Shown piece by piece: positions 16,535-24,977 of a stretch of 52,895 nucleotides of DNA; positions within the stretch are counted from its first letter, which is position 1, and the number at the start of each line of letters is the position of its first letter. This DNA comes from Tenericutes bacterium ADurb.Bin239 (GTDB lineage Bacteria; Bacillota_I; Bacilli_A; RFN20; CAG-826), in NCBI GenBank assembly GCA_002069815.1, contig MWCB01000009.1, positions 1 through 52,895 of the forward strand. The letters run 5' to 3'. The translations under genes and the position numbers were made by a program. The notes under the pieces are model-generated. The model saw only the letters and a list, made by a program, of their open reading frames with translations. It was not told the origin of the DNA and made no database searches.

Positions 16535-18829
16535 ATGGCAGAAGCAATAAAAGGTCTAAATATTAAGCTTGGGCTTGATACTTCTGAACTTGAAGCATCT
16601 ATCAGATCCCTTAACTCAGACCTTAAAGAACAACAACGTGACCTAGCCGCGATTAACAAGAATCTACAATACGATCCTTCTAATCTTGAGCTTTGGAAAC
16701 AAAAACAAGAAAAACTAAATCAGACACTCGAAACAACCAAGAAAAAGTTAGAGGAACAAACGAGACAACTCGATTTTGCAAAAGAGGGAGTAAAGCTCGG
16801 AACTGTTTCACAGCAAGAATTCAACAAGATGTCTCGCTCGGTTCAATACACTGAGGCCGAAGTTTCAAAGCTGAATAATGAGTTGAAAAATACAAACGGG
16901 AAACTCACAGCTCTTGGAAAAATTGACGTCAACACTTTAAGCTCAGTTGGCTCGGCTCTAACAAAATACATCACTGTTCCAATCACTGCAGCGGTTACAG
17001 CTCTCGGCACCTTGGCAATTAAAACCACTGAGACAGTCAACGATATGAGCGACACTGCTAAGCAACTTGGTGTCGGTTTAGAAGCTCTCCAAAAGTGGGA
17101 GTATGCAGCTAAGCAACTCGGTAGTGAAACTGAGTATCTAGATAAGGCTTTCCAAAAGACAAATAATCTCCTCGCTGAAATAGCTAGTGGAGAGGATGTT
17201 TCTGACAAGCTATCCTTGATAGGTCTAACAATGGATGATCTTGCCGGACTAGATGCCGAAGGTGCGTTTAGGAAAATTAGAAGTGCTATCGCTTCGGTTG
17301 GTGATAGTGCTACTAGGACAGCTTTAGCAAATGAATTTTTCGGGGATAAACTCGGTACCTTTCTTGCTCCCGTTTTGGCTGCAAGTGAAGGAGAACTCGA
17401 AGCCTGGCAACAAGAAGCAGAAAAAGTGGGAATTGTTTCTGAAGAAGATGCAGAAGCCACAGGTTCATTAGGCAATTCAATCTATGCTCTAAAGCAAGCG
17501 TTTTTATCTTTAAGAACCGAACTTGCTACCGCGCTTGCTCCCATAATTACTAAGATTGTCAATTTCCTTAAAGACACGGTTATTCCAAAGGTTAAGGAAT
17601 TAATTGCCAAATGGAAAGAATTGTCTGGTGGGGCAAAAGCTTTCATTGGAGCCATCACCGGTATTCTTGTAGCCGTCGGACCGATTCTAACGATTGTTGC
17701 GAAAGCTATAACGCTATTCAGCAAGCTTAAAGAGGCTATTGGCGCCATTGGCGGAGTATCAAAAGTGGCAGCAGCGGCCGCAAAAGCTGGTCCGTGGGCC
17801 ATTATTATTGCGATAGTAGCAGCTTTGCTTCTTCAAAATGAAAACTTTAGAAAGTTGCTCGGTAGAATCCTAGAGATAGTTCAAAAGCTTATTGACAAAA
17901 TAGTAGAACTTGTCGGCAAGATTTTCGAGAAACTTAAGCCAATATTAGACATCCTTATGGGCGTTATTAATCAGATTATTGACGTCCTTGTCGAAATTAT
18001 CGATGAAGTACTCGATGTGGTCATGATGGTTCTTGATGAAGTGGTAAAACTACTAGAATCACTAATCGAGCCCATAACTGCGATTACAGAAATGCTCACA
18101 GCAATTCTAGTGCCAATTACAGTGCTTATTGGAAAGATACTGCAAGTTGTCGCTAAAATCATCCAAGCCATTATTGGATTGGTTGTCAAAATTATTGAGG
18201 TAATTATTGAACTTGTAGAAGAGATTCTTCCTATTGTTTTAAAGATTATTGATTTAGTCGTGAAGATTTTAGGGGCGGTAATCCAAGTAATCGTTCAGCT
18301 ATTAGATATTATTGTCGATATACTTGAGCCAATTCTCGAGATTATCATGGCAATTCTAGAGCCGATTATTACTCTGATCGCCAATGTTATTGGAATAATT
18401 GCATCTTTACTACAAATTTTGATGCCTTTAATTGAGATTGCTTTGCAGCCAATTTTAGATATCCTAAGCATACTCTTTACTATTATTGAGGCTTTGTCAC
18501 CAATTCTTGTCGTTGTGGGTAATGTCATTAAAACAGTCATTGCTCCAGTGCTTCAATTATTGTTTACAATTCTCAAGCCCATCTTAGATATTCTTAATGC
18601 GATTATTGAAGCTGTAAGATGGCTTCTTGAAAACACAATAGGGAAAGTGTTCGGCTGGATCGGCGACTTATTTTCTGGTCGACTTTTCTCTAAAGAAAAT
18701 AGCGTTACTTCAAATAAAACAAACAATACTTCAAACGATAATCGAGTCACTAATAACAGCGTCACTATAAACACGAGTGGCGATGTTGATGTCGACTCAA
18801 TCAATGCAGCTTTAGGAGGTGCTTACTGA
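16535..18829 (+). CDS. phage tail tape measure protein
   Basis: A 764-residue protein that sets tail length. Residues 1-115 are a charged coiled coil (LNSDLKEQQRDLAAINKNLQ). The middle (about 140-300) resembles TP901-type tape measure domains (ALQKWEYAAKQLG, NEFFGDKLG). Residues about 330-730 are a very long run of I, V and L with acidic or polar spacing, giving helical repeats of the kind LxxIIxxVxxIL. The last 40 residues are N/S/T-rich. AGGAGG precedes the start and the stop overlaps the next ATG. Confidence 0.93.
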   Translation: MAEAIKGLNIKLGLDTSELEASIRSLNSDLKEQQRDLAAINKNLQYDPSNLELWKQKQEKLNQTLETTKKKLEEQTRQLDFAKEGVKLGTVSQQEFNKMSRSVQYTEAEVSKLNNELKNTNGKLTALGKIDVNTLSSVGSALTKYITVPITAAVTALGTLAIKTTETVNDMSDTAKQLGVGLEALQKWEYAAKQLGSETEYLDKAFQKTNNLLAEIASGEDVSDKLSLIGLTMDDLAGLDAEGAFRKIRSAIASVGDSATRTALANEFFGDKLGTFLAPVLAASEGELEAWQQEAEKVGIVSEEDAEATGSLGNSIYALKQAFLSLRTELATALAPIITKIVNFLKDTVIPKVKELIAKWKELSGGAKAFIGAITGILVAVGPILTIVAKAITLFSKLKEAIGAIGGVSKVAAAAAKAGPWAIIIAIVAALLLQNENFRKLLGRILEIVQKLIDKIVELVGKIFEKLKPILDILMGVINQIIDVLVEIIDEVLDVVMMVLDEVVKLLESLIEPITAITEMLTAILVPITVLIGKILQVVAKIIQAIIGLVVKIIEVIIELVEEILPIVLKIIDLVVKILGAVIQVIVQLLDIIVDILEPILEIIMAILEPIITLIANVIGIIASLLQILMPLIEIALQPILDILSILFTIIEALSPILVVVGNVIKTVIAPVLQLLFTILKPILDILNAIIEAVRWLLENTIGKVFGWIGDLFSGRLFSKENSVTSNKTNNTSNDNRVTNNSVTINTSGDVDVDSINAALGGAY

Positions 18830-19656
18830 TGAGACGGAAATTATATTTAGTCAATGAATCCGGTAGCACCTTCTATTTCGATTTCCAAAGCCAATGTGCT
18901 ATCGAAGAGATCGATGGTTTAGGATTCGAATTTGATATTACCTATGAGGACTTTGAATCAAACTTTGTTGAAACCAATAGAACTATCCCTCAGAGGGCAA
19001 TCACCTTTTCACTTATTTTCTTCGATGGATATAAAGGTTTTACACGCTGGATTAAATACCTAGCAAAGAGTCAACAACTAAGGCTCTTCTACGAAGCGGA
19101 TGGAAAGAAATTCTGCTATGTCAATATCAGATCATCGGACAAAACTGAACTTAAAAGCAATGCTTTAAGAACCAAAGTGAAAATTGACTGTTTGTCTTTA
19201 TGGCTAGTTAATAGGTCCGTCGAAATCCAAGTGAGAAACATTGGTGGTGGCAAGATTTATACCTATGATTATCCTTACTCATATGCTGTTTCTTTTAACG
19301 GCAAAACCACGGTAACGAATAACTCAGCAAGAGATGTTCCTTTGCTAATTCGAATGATCGGAAACTGCTTAAACCCGCGGGTGATAATTCGGCAAGGCGG
19401 AAAAGACATCCAAAAGCTACGGTTGCTCACCGATGAAAGGGACGAACCGATCATTGAAGTAAATGCCAGTCGCACCGAGCAATCAATTATCAAAATAACT
19501 CCAACAGATACATTTGATTATTACGATAAACAAGATTTCGCTGAGAAGAACTTCTTATTTCTCCCACCCGGGGAAAGTGAGATCTTTTTTGATCCAGGAG
19601 TTCGAGAACCGGCTCTTTGTCAAATCGAATTCAAAGAAGAATATGTCACCCATTAG
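18829..19656 (+). CDS. distal tail protein (Dit)
   Basis: A 275-residue hub protein that joins the tail tube to the baseplate. The N-terminus (RRKLYLVNESGSTFYF...IDGLGFEFDITYEDF) and the C-terminal galectin-like beta region ending in a PGESEIFFDPG segment match Siphovirus Dit proteins. Its start overlaps the tape measure stop (TGATG). The Tal gene follows after 8 nt. Confidence 0.83.
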   Translation: MRRKLYLVNESGSTFYFDFQSQCAIEEIDGLGFEFDITYEDFESNFVETNRTIPQRAITFSLIFFDGYKGFTRWIKYLAKSQQLRLFYEADGKKFCYVNIRSSDKTELKSNALRTKVKIDCLSLWLVNRSVEIQVRNIGGGKIYTYDYPYSYAVSFNGKTTVTNNSARDVPLLIRMIGNCLNPRVIIRQGGKDIQKLRLLTDERDEPIIEVNASRTEQSIIKITPTDTFDYYDKQDFAEKNFLFLPPGESEIFFDPGVREPALCQIEFKEEYVTH

Positions 19657-19664
19657 GAGCAAGT

Positions 19665-20726
19665 ATGGAATTGATATTTTTAGATGAACAAACTCTCAAA
19701 GTTATTGACCATGCATACGCTACCGATGACTACGAAATTATCGTCGATTCTCTGCTACCGCAAAAGTCGTCTTTCACGATTAATAAACAAAGTTTAAAAG
19801 CTGAAATTGGAGACTTGCTCTTGGTGAAAGACAATCATTATTTTTATCTTGGATTCATCATCTCGATTGAACTTGATTCAAAAAAAAGAGTCAAAGTCAA
19901 AACCAACGACTACTTGTCCTTACTCGATGTCGAAGTTCCCATTCCAACTAGTTATTCTGGAAATGTCGCTAATTTTGTAGCAAATCTCATTCGAGAGAAC
20001 TTCATTAGTTCTGGCGACACATTTCAAAATGTATCGTATCTAGAAGTTGCTGTCGAAACTGTTAAAACCACAAGTCTTGTATATGAGACCGATAAGATGG
20101 CCAACATTCTAGATTTGGTTGAGGAGTTTTCAAAGGAATACGGAATCGGACTAGCATATGAAGTCGTTATTAAAAACGGCAAGTTTCACAAAGTCAAAAT
20201 TAGAATAGTGGAAGCTAATGTTGGTTTAACGATTAAAAGCGATCTAGGAACTATCTCTGATTTAGTCATCAATGATACAAACGAAATATCCTTAAACAAG
20301 ATTGTCTTCGTACCGAAAGCGGAAAACTCCGCTCACCGAAGTCGAGCAACCTATTTTTTAACAACTGATGGAGACGTTCTTACCAGCCCATCGCAGGATA
20401 AAAGGTTCACAAAAGTCAAAGTAAAATACGCGTTTTTTGATGATAATGAATACTCTTCGCTCCTAGAAAAAGCCAAGAAAGAACTAATCGATTCTTCTCT
20501 AGAACACTCAATAACTTTTAACTTCTCATTTGTGGCTAATAAAATAGCGTCGATTGAGAACCTTAAGTGTGGTGCAATAGTGAGATTCGTTACTGAAAAG
20601 AAAACCTATGAAACTATTGTCACAAAGATGGAGTTTAAGGGCTCTTTTAATATTGCTAAGGTAACGCTTGGCGAATACCGTCTGTCTTTGACAGATAAAC
20701 TCAAACTATTTGATAGGAGGAAATAA
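19665..20726 (+). CDS. tail-associated protein (Tal / gp44-like baseplate hub)
   Basis: A 353-residue protein. I start at the ATG after AGGAG; an upstream in-frame start at 19617 lies within Dit. MELIFLDEQTLKVIDHAYATDDYEI and PQKSSFTINK are the usual beginning of Siphovirus tail hub proteins. The length matches the hub domain alone, with no lytic (peptidase or muramidase) extension visible. It caps the tail and anchors receptor-binding proteins. Confidence 0.75.
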   Translation: MELIFLDEQTLKVIDHAYATDDYEIIVDSLLPQKSSFTINKQSLKAEIGDLLLVKDNHYFYLGFIISIELDSKKRVKVKTNDYLSLLDVEVPIPTSYSGNVANFVANLIRENFISSGDTFQNVSYLEVAVETVKTTSLVYETDKMANILDLVEEFSKEYGIGLAYEVVIKNGKFHKVKIRIVEANVGLTIKSDLGTISDLVINDTNEISLNKIVFVPKAENSAHRSRATYFLTTDGDVLTSPSQDKRFTKVKVKYAFFDDNEYSSLLEKAKKELIDSSLEHSITFNFSFVANKIASIENLKCGAIVRFVTEKKTYETIVTKMEFKGSFNIAKVTLGEYRLSLTDKLKLFDRRK

Positions 20727-20728
20727 CC

Positions 20729-21505
20729 ATGTCACTGATCAAAATCACCTTTGATGCATCTTCAGTATCGAGCAAAATGGATGCCGACATTAACCACTTT
20801 TTGGCTAATAAGCAGAATGGCATTTTTACTGATGTTCTCGGTAGATGCCAGGCTTCCGTAAGCAACAGCTATATCTCGTTTCAAAGCGGATACATCCAAG
20901 TTTATGGAAGAAGAATTTTTGTCGAGAGCGGAACAAGAATTGCTCTCTCATTGGACGGAAGCGCTTATGGCTATGTTATCGTCAAAATTGATCTGGGAAA
21001 TAACGAGTTGTCTCTTGAACTAAAAGAGGCTCTTAGCGCATACCCAGTCTTAACTCAAGAGGATTTGATGAATGGTGGACTCATTTATGAATTCCCGCTT
21101 ACTCGTTATACGAAAACCGCATCATCGGTAACTCTCGATGCAAACTACGTTCCGCCTTCAATCAAAACCGCCAACACCTATGCTCTCGAACAAGCGCAAT
21201 TAGCGATTAACGACGCGGATGCAAAATTTAGTCCTGTTTGGCAAATGTATTACACTCGAAAAATTGGCAGCATATATGTTTTTGAAAGTATCACTTCAAC
21301 CAATGCTGGCAATGGCATCATTGGTATCTACTTCACGGGTTGCTATGTCACTTTCGCAGCAAAAGCTATAGGTGGCTCTGGCGGAGTCATTAATTATCGC
21401 TACTTAGGAAACGACTATCAAATTAACGGGACGCTATCGACAAATGGGCTTTTCGTAGAAGACAGTCGAGGGAGTATACCTAAATATGTTACGGTCACTA
21501 GATAA
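20729..21505 (+). CDS. baseplate or tail-fibre structural protein
   Basis: A 258-residue beta-rich protein with an N-terminal region (FQSGYIQVYGRRIFVESGTRIAL) typical of phage proteins lying just after Tal, and a C-terminal G/N/S-rich half. Probably part of the baseplate or a receptor-binding protein; the precise family is unknown to me. AGGAGG precedes the start. It overlaps the next gene by 20 nt. Confidence 0.6.
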   Translation: MSLIKITFDASSVSSKMDADINHFLANKQNGIFTDVLGRCQASVSNSYISFQSGYIQVYGRRIFVESGTRIALSLDGSAYGYVIVKIDLGNNELSLELKEALSAYPVLTQEDLMNGGLIYEFPLTRYTKTASSVTLDANYVPPSIKTANTYALEQAQLAINDADAKFSPVWQMYYTRKIGSIYVFESITSTNAGNGIIGIYFTGCYVTFAAKAIGGSGGVINYRYLGNDYQINGTLSTNGLFVEDSRGSIPKYVTVTR

Positions 21506-22076
21506 TTTAATACCTTACAAAATCCTAGCTGTCTATCAATGCGGATCGACAGCCTACGGCCTGAATAATGAAACCAGCGATGAAGATTACACGGTTATTG
21601 TGGATAACTACTGTGGCGCAGATATCATCAAAGATGATGGTGCCGATTATTTCGTCTTCGGAGTATCTTATTTTGAAAAACTCAAACGATTTGAAACCAA
21701 ACTAACATGTTTTAAAGTTTGGATTGATAACACGGTCCTCGCAAAAGCAAATCTGGTCTATATTGATGATTCCTTCAAAGAACAATTTGATTCTTTAATT
21801 CAAGTCGACTGGGACGCCTATTTTTATAAGTGGCTCGAGGCAGTAGTGAATTATTTTGAAATTCGGATTGAATATCCCGATAAGTCTCTATACCACCTAA
21901 TTCGAATTAAGAGAGAAGTTCAAAACTTTCTTGAAACAAACGAACTGAAATACAACGTTAGCGAGGATGATTTTGAACTCGCTAGAGCATATAGGAAAAA
22001 CCCTCAGAGCGCCATTCCCTCGGTTAAAGAGGCTTTTTCTTACTTAAAACAAATCCTGGAGGAAAAAAAGGAATGA
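21486..22076 (+). CDS. predicted nucleotidyltransferase in the tail-lysis junction
   Basis: A 196-residue protein whose N-terminus has the Pol-beta-type motif: QCGSTAYGLNNETSDEDYTVIV, with GS at 20-21 and D32/D34 as presumed metal ligands. This looks closest to COG3541-type nucleotidyltransferases (GSxAYG...SDxD). The C-terminal half is helical and could bind substrate. It starts inside the tail gene, has only a weak ribosome site, and ends in ATGA overlap with the holin gene, so it is translated within the late operon. It has no known role in tail assembly or lysis; substrate unknown. Confidence 0.65.
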   Translation: MLRSLDNLIPYKILAVYQCGSTAYGLNNETSDEDYTVIVDNYCGADIIKDDGADYFVFGVSYFEKLKRFETKLTCFKVWIDNTVLAKANLVYIDDSFKEQFDSLIQVDWDAYFYKWLEAVVNYFEIRIEYPDKSLYHLIRIKREVQNFLETNELKYNVSEDDFELARAYRKNPQSAIPSVKEAFSYLKQILEEKKE

Positions 22077-22342
22077 ATCAAATTGTCGAAATTATATTGA
22101 CATCGGCATCAATCATCACTTCTTTAGGGGTGATCCTTGGTGTCATTTTTACAGTAAATAAATGGATACTAAATAGGAAAAAAAACGATAAAGACATAAG
22201 AGATATCAAAGAAGAACAGTCGATCCTGACTAAAGGTGTTCTTGCATGTCTTAAAGGCCTTAAAGAACAAGGCTGCGATGGACCTGTAACTTTTGCCATT
22301 GATGAAATTCAGACATATCTCAATAAACAAGCTCATAGATAG
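22073..22342 (+). CDS. holin-like one-pass membrane protein
   Basis: An 89-residue protein with one transmembrane segment (about 8-32) and a charged tail holding GVLACLKGLKEQGCDGPVT, a signature of short proteins in Firmicute prophage lysis modules that are often misnamed transporter permeases. Likely a holin or holin partner. It overlaps the upstream stop by 4 nt. Confidence 0.68.
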   Translation: MNQIVEIILTSASIITSLGVILGVIFTVNKWILNRKKNDKDIRDIKEEQSILTKGVLACLKGLKEQGCDGPVTFAIDEIQTYLNKQAHR

Positions 22343-22354
22343 GAGGAGCAAATT

Positions 22355-22732
22355 ATGAACCAAATATTAATCAACATTTTAGCTACGGTAGTGACCTGCA
22401 TCGTTCTGCCACTCATCAGTTATTTAGGCATTCGATTGACTCAATGGCTTAATAACAAGATTAAAGATGAAAAAGGCCAGGCGCTCATCAAACAAGCGAC
22501 AGATGTTGTTTTAAATGCAGTTAGGTCGGTATTTCAAACCTATGTAGAGTCGCTAAAGAAAAGCGGAACTTTTGATAAAGAAGCACAGGTGACCGCTCTA
22601 AACTTGGCTAAAGACATAGTCTTAAAACAGCTGAATGAAGATGTTAAAAACTACGTAAAAGACAATTATGGCGACCTGTCAGATTGGATAACAAACCAGA
22701 TTGAATCATCTATAAATTTACTTAAAAACTAA
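22355..22732 (+). CDS. phage holin, LLH-like family
   Basis: A 125-residue protein with an N-terminal transmembrane segment (about 5-28) and a long amphipathic helical tail, the plan of LLH-family holins. GGAGG precedes the start. It is the last gene before a strong terminator. Usually an endolysin gene follows; none does here. Confidence 0.7.
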   Translation: MNQILINILATVVTCIVLPLISYLGIRLTQWLNNKIKDEKGQALIKQATDVVLNAVRSVFQTYVESLKKSGTFDKEAQVTALNLAKDIVLKQLNEDVKNYVKDNYGDLSDWITNQIESSINLLKN

Positions 22733-22735
22733 TTT

Positions 22736-22777
22736 AATCCCATGAAAAGCCAAATGCTGAGTAGTGGGATTTTTTTA
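22736..22777 (+). terminator. late-operon terminator
   Basis: AATCCCA (22736-22742) pairs with TGGGATT (22765-22771), followed by seven T. It closes the structural and lysis operon. Confidence 0.85.
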
Positions 22778-22814
22778 TTTTTTAGCACATTTTCAGAAAT
22801 TCTTCCCTATATAT

Positions 22815-22977
22815 ATAGTGAGCAGTCATGAATGCTCTCGACCTATGGCCGATCCATTTGCCTGTAAAGGGCGTGGTGTGTTGGGTACCTTGGGCACATA
22901 AATAGGAAGCGTACAGTTGCCACTACTATAAGATGGCGGCCTCCCTGGATGAAATAATCCGTCGGAGGCTTTTTTTA
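22815..22977 (+). ncRNA. candidate structured noncoding RNA of the prophage
   Basis: The ~297-nt gap between the holin and HTH genes holds a GC-richer stretch without a convincing reading frame. Hairpins include GAGCA/TGCTC (22820-22837), and it ends with a strong intrinsic terminator. A TATATA-rich stretch at 22807-22817 could serve as -10. No known RNA family was recognised. A recombination or attachment site is an alternative reading. Confidence 0.4.
22939..22977 (+). terminator. intrinsic terminator of the candidate ncRNA
   Basis: GCCTCC (22939-22944) pairs with GGAGGC (22964-22969), with an inner GGAT/ATCC stem, followed by a T run (22970-22976). Confidence 0.8.
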
Positions 22978-23038
22978 TGCAGAAATACCCCCAAAAATCG
23001 CCATCAAATGTGTGTAGTAGTGAAAGGAGATGCACAAG

Positions 23039-23413
23039 ATGACGACTGAAGAAAAAAACCAAATATTAAACCTAAACCGAAGCGGAATGACGTGCCGCCA
23101 AATCTCTACTGCACTCAACATACATCACTCAACTATTTCGAACTTTTTGGAAAACAATAAAAAGATTGAAACCTTCGGACATTGCCAAACCTGCGGCCTA
23201 GAGATTGAGATTCCAATTAAAAAGCGCGGTGGAATCACTCCAAGATTTTGCTCGGATCAATGCCGCTTTGATTGGCACAAGAAATATACAGCTATGAAAA
23301 CGGTGAAACGCATTTGCGAATTTTGTGGGAAAGAATTCACGGTAGTTTCATATAGGAAAAACAAGTTTTGCAGTCGCGATTGTGCGAATAAATCGCAACA
23401 TGAACATCGCTGA
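23039..23413 (+). CDS. HTH and double zinc-ribbon protein of the recombinase module
   Basis: A 124-residue protein starting at the ATG 9 nt after AAAGGAG; an ATG at 23030 abuts the site. The N-terminal 45 residues form a helix-turn-helix of the resolvase/sigma type (MTCRQISTALNIHHSTISNFL). Two CxxC...C-type zinc motifs follow (CQTCGLE...CSDQC and CEFCGKE...CSRDC). Such proteins commonly precede serine recombinases in Firmicute phages and may act as recombination directionality or regulatory factors; that role is inferred from position. It overlaps the next gene by 14 nt. Confidence 0.65.
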   Translation: MTTEEKNQILNLNRSGMTCRQISTALNIHHSTISNFLENNKKIETFGHCQTCGLEIEIPIKKRGGITPRFCSDQCRFDWHKKYTAMKTVKRICEFCGKEFTVVSYRKNKFCSRDCANKSQHEHR

Positions 23414-23573
23414 ATATAAGAAGAACGTTGACCTTTATTTAGTTTCAATTTCTATCTTTGAAGAGTTGCTAAAAAAAGGAGAACTCGATCAGGAATCCTT
23501 TATAAAAATAGAACAAAAACTATTAGAAAAATATGGCCTTAATAAGAGGTCAATTTTTCGATCAATAACTTGA
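23400..23573 (+). CDS. small recombinase-associated protein (SHOCT-like)
   Basis: A 57-residue protein starting at ATG 23400, inside the previous gene. The segment LLKKGELDQESFIKIEQKLLEKYGL resembles the short SHOCT-like helix pair found in tiny proteins that precede phage serine recombinases. No catalytic motif. It is likely co-translated with the HTH protein. Confidence 0.55.
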   Translation: MNIAEYKKNVDLYLVSISIFEELLKKGELDQESFIKIEQKLLEKYGLNKRSIFRSIT

Positions 23574-23621
23574 TAGTTTCACTCTTAAGAGTGAATATGT
23601 CGTTGGAGGATTGTATTAATA

Positions 23622-24977
23622 ATGAACATTCGAAAGATAGAACCACTTGAGAAAATAAAACGAAGAAAAAGGGTGTGTGCGTACGCTCGTGTTTCTCTTG
23701 ATAAAGAGGCGATGATGCACTCTCTAGTTTTTCAAATCTCTCACTACACTAAGGTTATTAAAAGCAATTCTAAATGGGAATATACTGGCGTGTATTCTGA
23801 CGAAGGAATCACCGGGACAAAAGCCAATCGGCCAGGGTTTCAAAAGATGGTGGAAGATGCCAAAGTTCACAAGTTTGATTTGGTACTCGTTAAGTCGGTT
23901 TCAAGATTTGCTCGGAACACGATTGACCTCCTGACAACCTGCCGCCTTTTTAAGGAGCTTGGCATCGATGTGTTCTTTGAAGAGCAGAACATTCACACCC
24001 TTTCCTATGAGGGAGAGTTGATGCTATCGCTCTACGCTAGTTTTGCTCAAGAAGAATCAAGATCAATGAGCGAAAACATCAAGTGGAAAATACGAAAAGA
24101 TATGCAGGAGGGCAAACCTCCCTATAGCCGCGCACTTGGCTATGAAATAAAGAATCGGAAAGTGAGAATCATCCCCGCGGAAGCAGCGGTGGTAAAACTC
24201 ATCTTCGCTTTGTACTTAAAGGGGAACGGTGAACTTTTGCTTGCGAGATATTTAAATAAACATGGATATAAAACGATTAATGGTAGCTCTTATCGAGTGA
24301 ATAGCGTAAGCCAGATTCTCACAAACTCAAATTACACCGGCGACCTTCTTCTGCAAAAAACATACCGCCAAAACCACATGACAAAAAAGAAGATGAAAAA
24401 TAAAGGCGAATTGACACAATATTTAGTTCATGGTAACCATCCTGCCATCATTTCAAGAGAGGATTTTGATGAAGTGCAAAAGAGACTTTCAAAGAATTGC
24501 GTGCGCTTTAAGATTTCGACAAAAAAAGACACCTACCCCTTTAGCCACATGATCAAGTGCGTAGATTGCAACGGCTCTTATCGAAGAAGAAAATCCAATG
24601 GCAAGGTTTACTACCAATGCGGTAACAAGATAAATGCGGTTGGTATTCAATGCCACAATCAGCAAATTCCGGAAAGCGAGCTATATCGAATGGCCACTGA
24701 AGCGCTGGAGCTCAAAGAGTTTAACGAAGGCAAATTCAAAGAAAAAATCGACTTTCTGGTGGCACTTTTTAATCAAAAGGTGGAATTCCATTTTAAAGAC
24801 GGAAGAACGGTTGTAAAGGAATGGAACTTCAAATCGAGGTCCGAATCCTGGACAGAGGAAATGAAAGAAAAAGCAAGAATCAATGGGGCCAAAGCTATGA
24901 AAGGAGAAAAACATGAACATAGAAGTTATCCCACAAAAAATCCACAAGGACACAAAACTATCGCTAGCAGCTGCTAA
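23622..24977 (+). CDS. large serine recombinase 1
   Basis: A site-specific recombinase of 451 residues. The resolvase domain (about 18-160) contains CAYARVSLD, with the nucleophilic serine in ARVS, and the conserved SVSRFARN. A recombinase domain and a zinc-ribbon region (CVDCNGSYRRR...CGNK) follow. GGAGG precedes the start. The C-terminus lacks the long coiled coil of the second recombinase. The last 65 nt overlap recombinase 2, so the pair is made together. It probably integrates or excises the prophage. Confidence 0.9.
   Translation: MNIRKIEPLEKIKRRKRVCAYARVSLDKEAMMHSLVFQISHYTKVIKSNSKWEYTGVYSDEGITGTKANRPGFQKMVEDAKVHKFDLVLVKSVSRFARNTIDLLTTCRLFKELGIDVFFEEQNIHTLSYEGELMLSLYASFAQEESRSMSENIKWKIRKDMQEGKPPYSRALGYEIKNRKVRIIPAEAAVVKLIFALYLKGNGELLLARYLNKHGYKTINGSSYRVNSVSQILTNSNYTGDLLLQKTYRQNHMTKKKMKNKGELTQYLVHGNHPAIISREDFDEVQKRLSKNCVRFKISTKKDTYPFSHMIKCVDCNGSYRRRKSNGKVYYQCGNKINAVGIQCHNQQIPESELYRMATEALELKEFNEGKFKEKIDFLVALFNQKVEFHFKDGRTVVKEWNFKSRSESWTEEMKEKARINGAKAMKGEKHEHRSYPTKNPQGHKTIASSC

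Noticed and set aside
16843..17475. 210-codon open frame on the minus strand inside the tape measure gene
   Set aside because: It is S/A/V-rich in the way antisense frames of such sequence are, has no ribosome site, and overlaps a certain gene completely.
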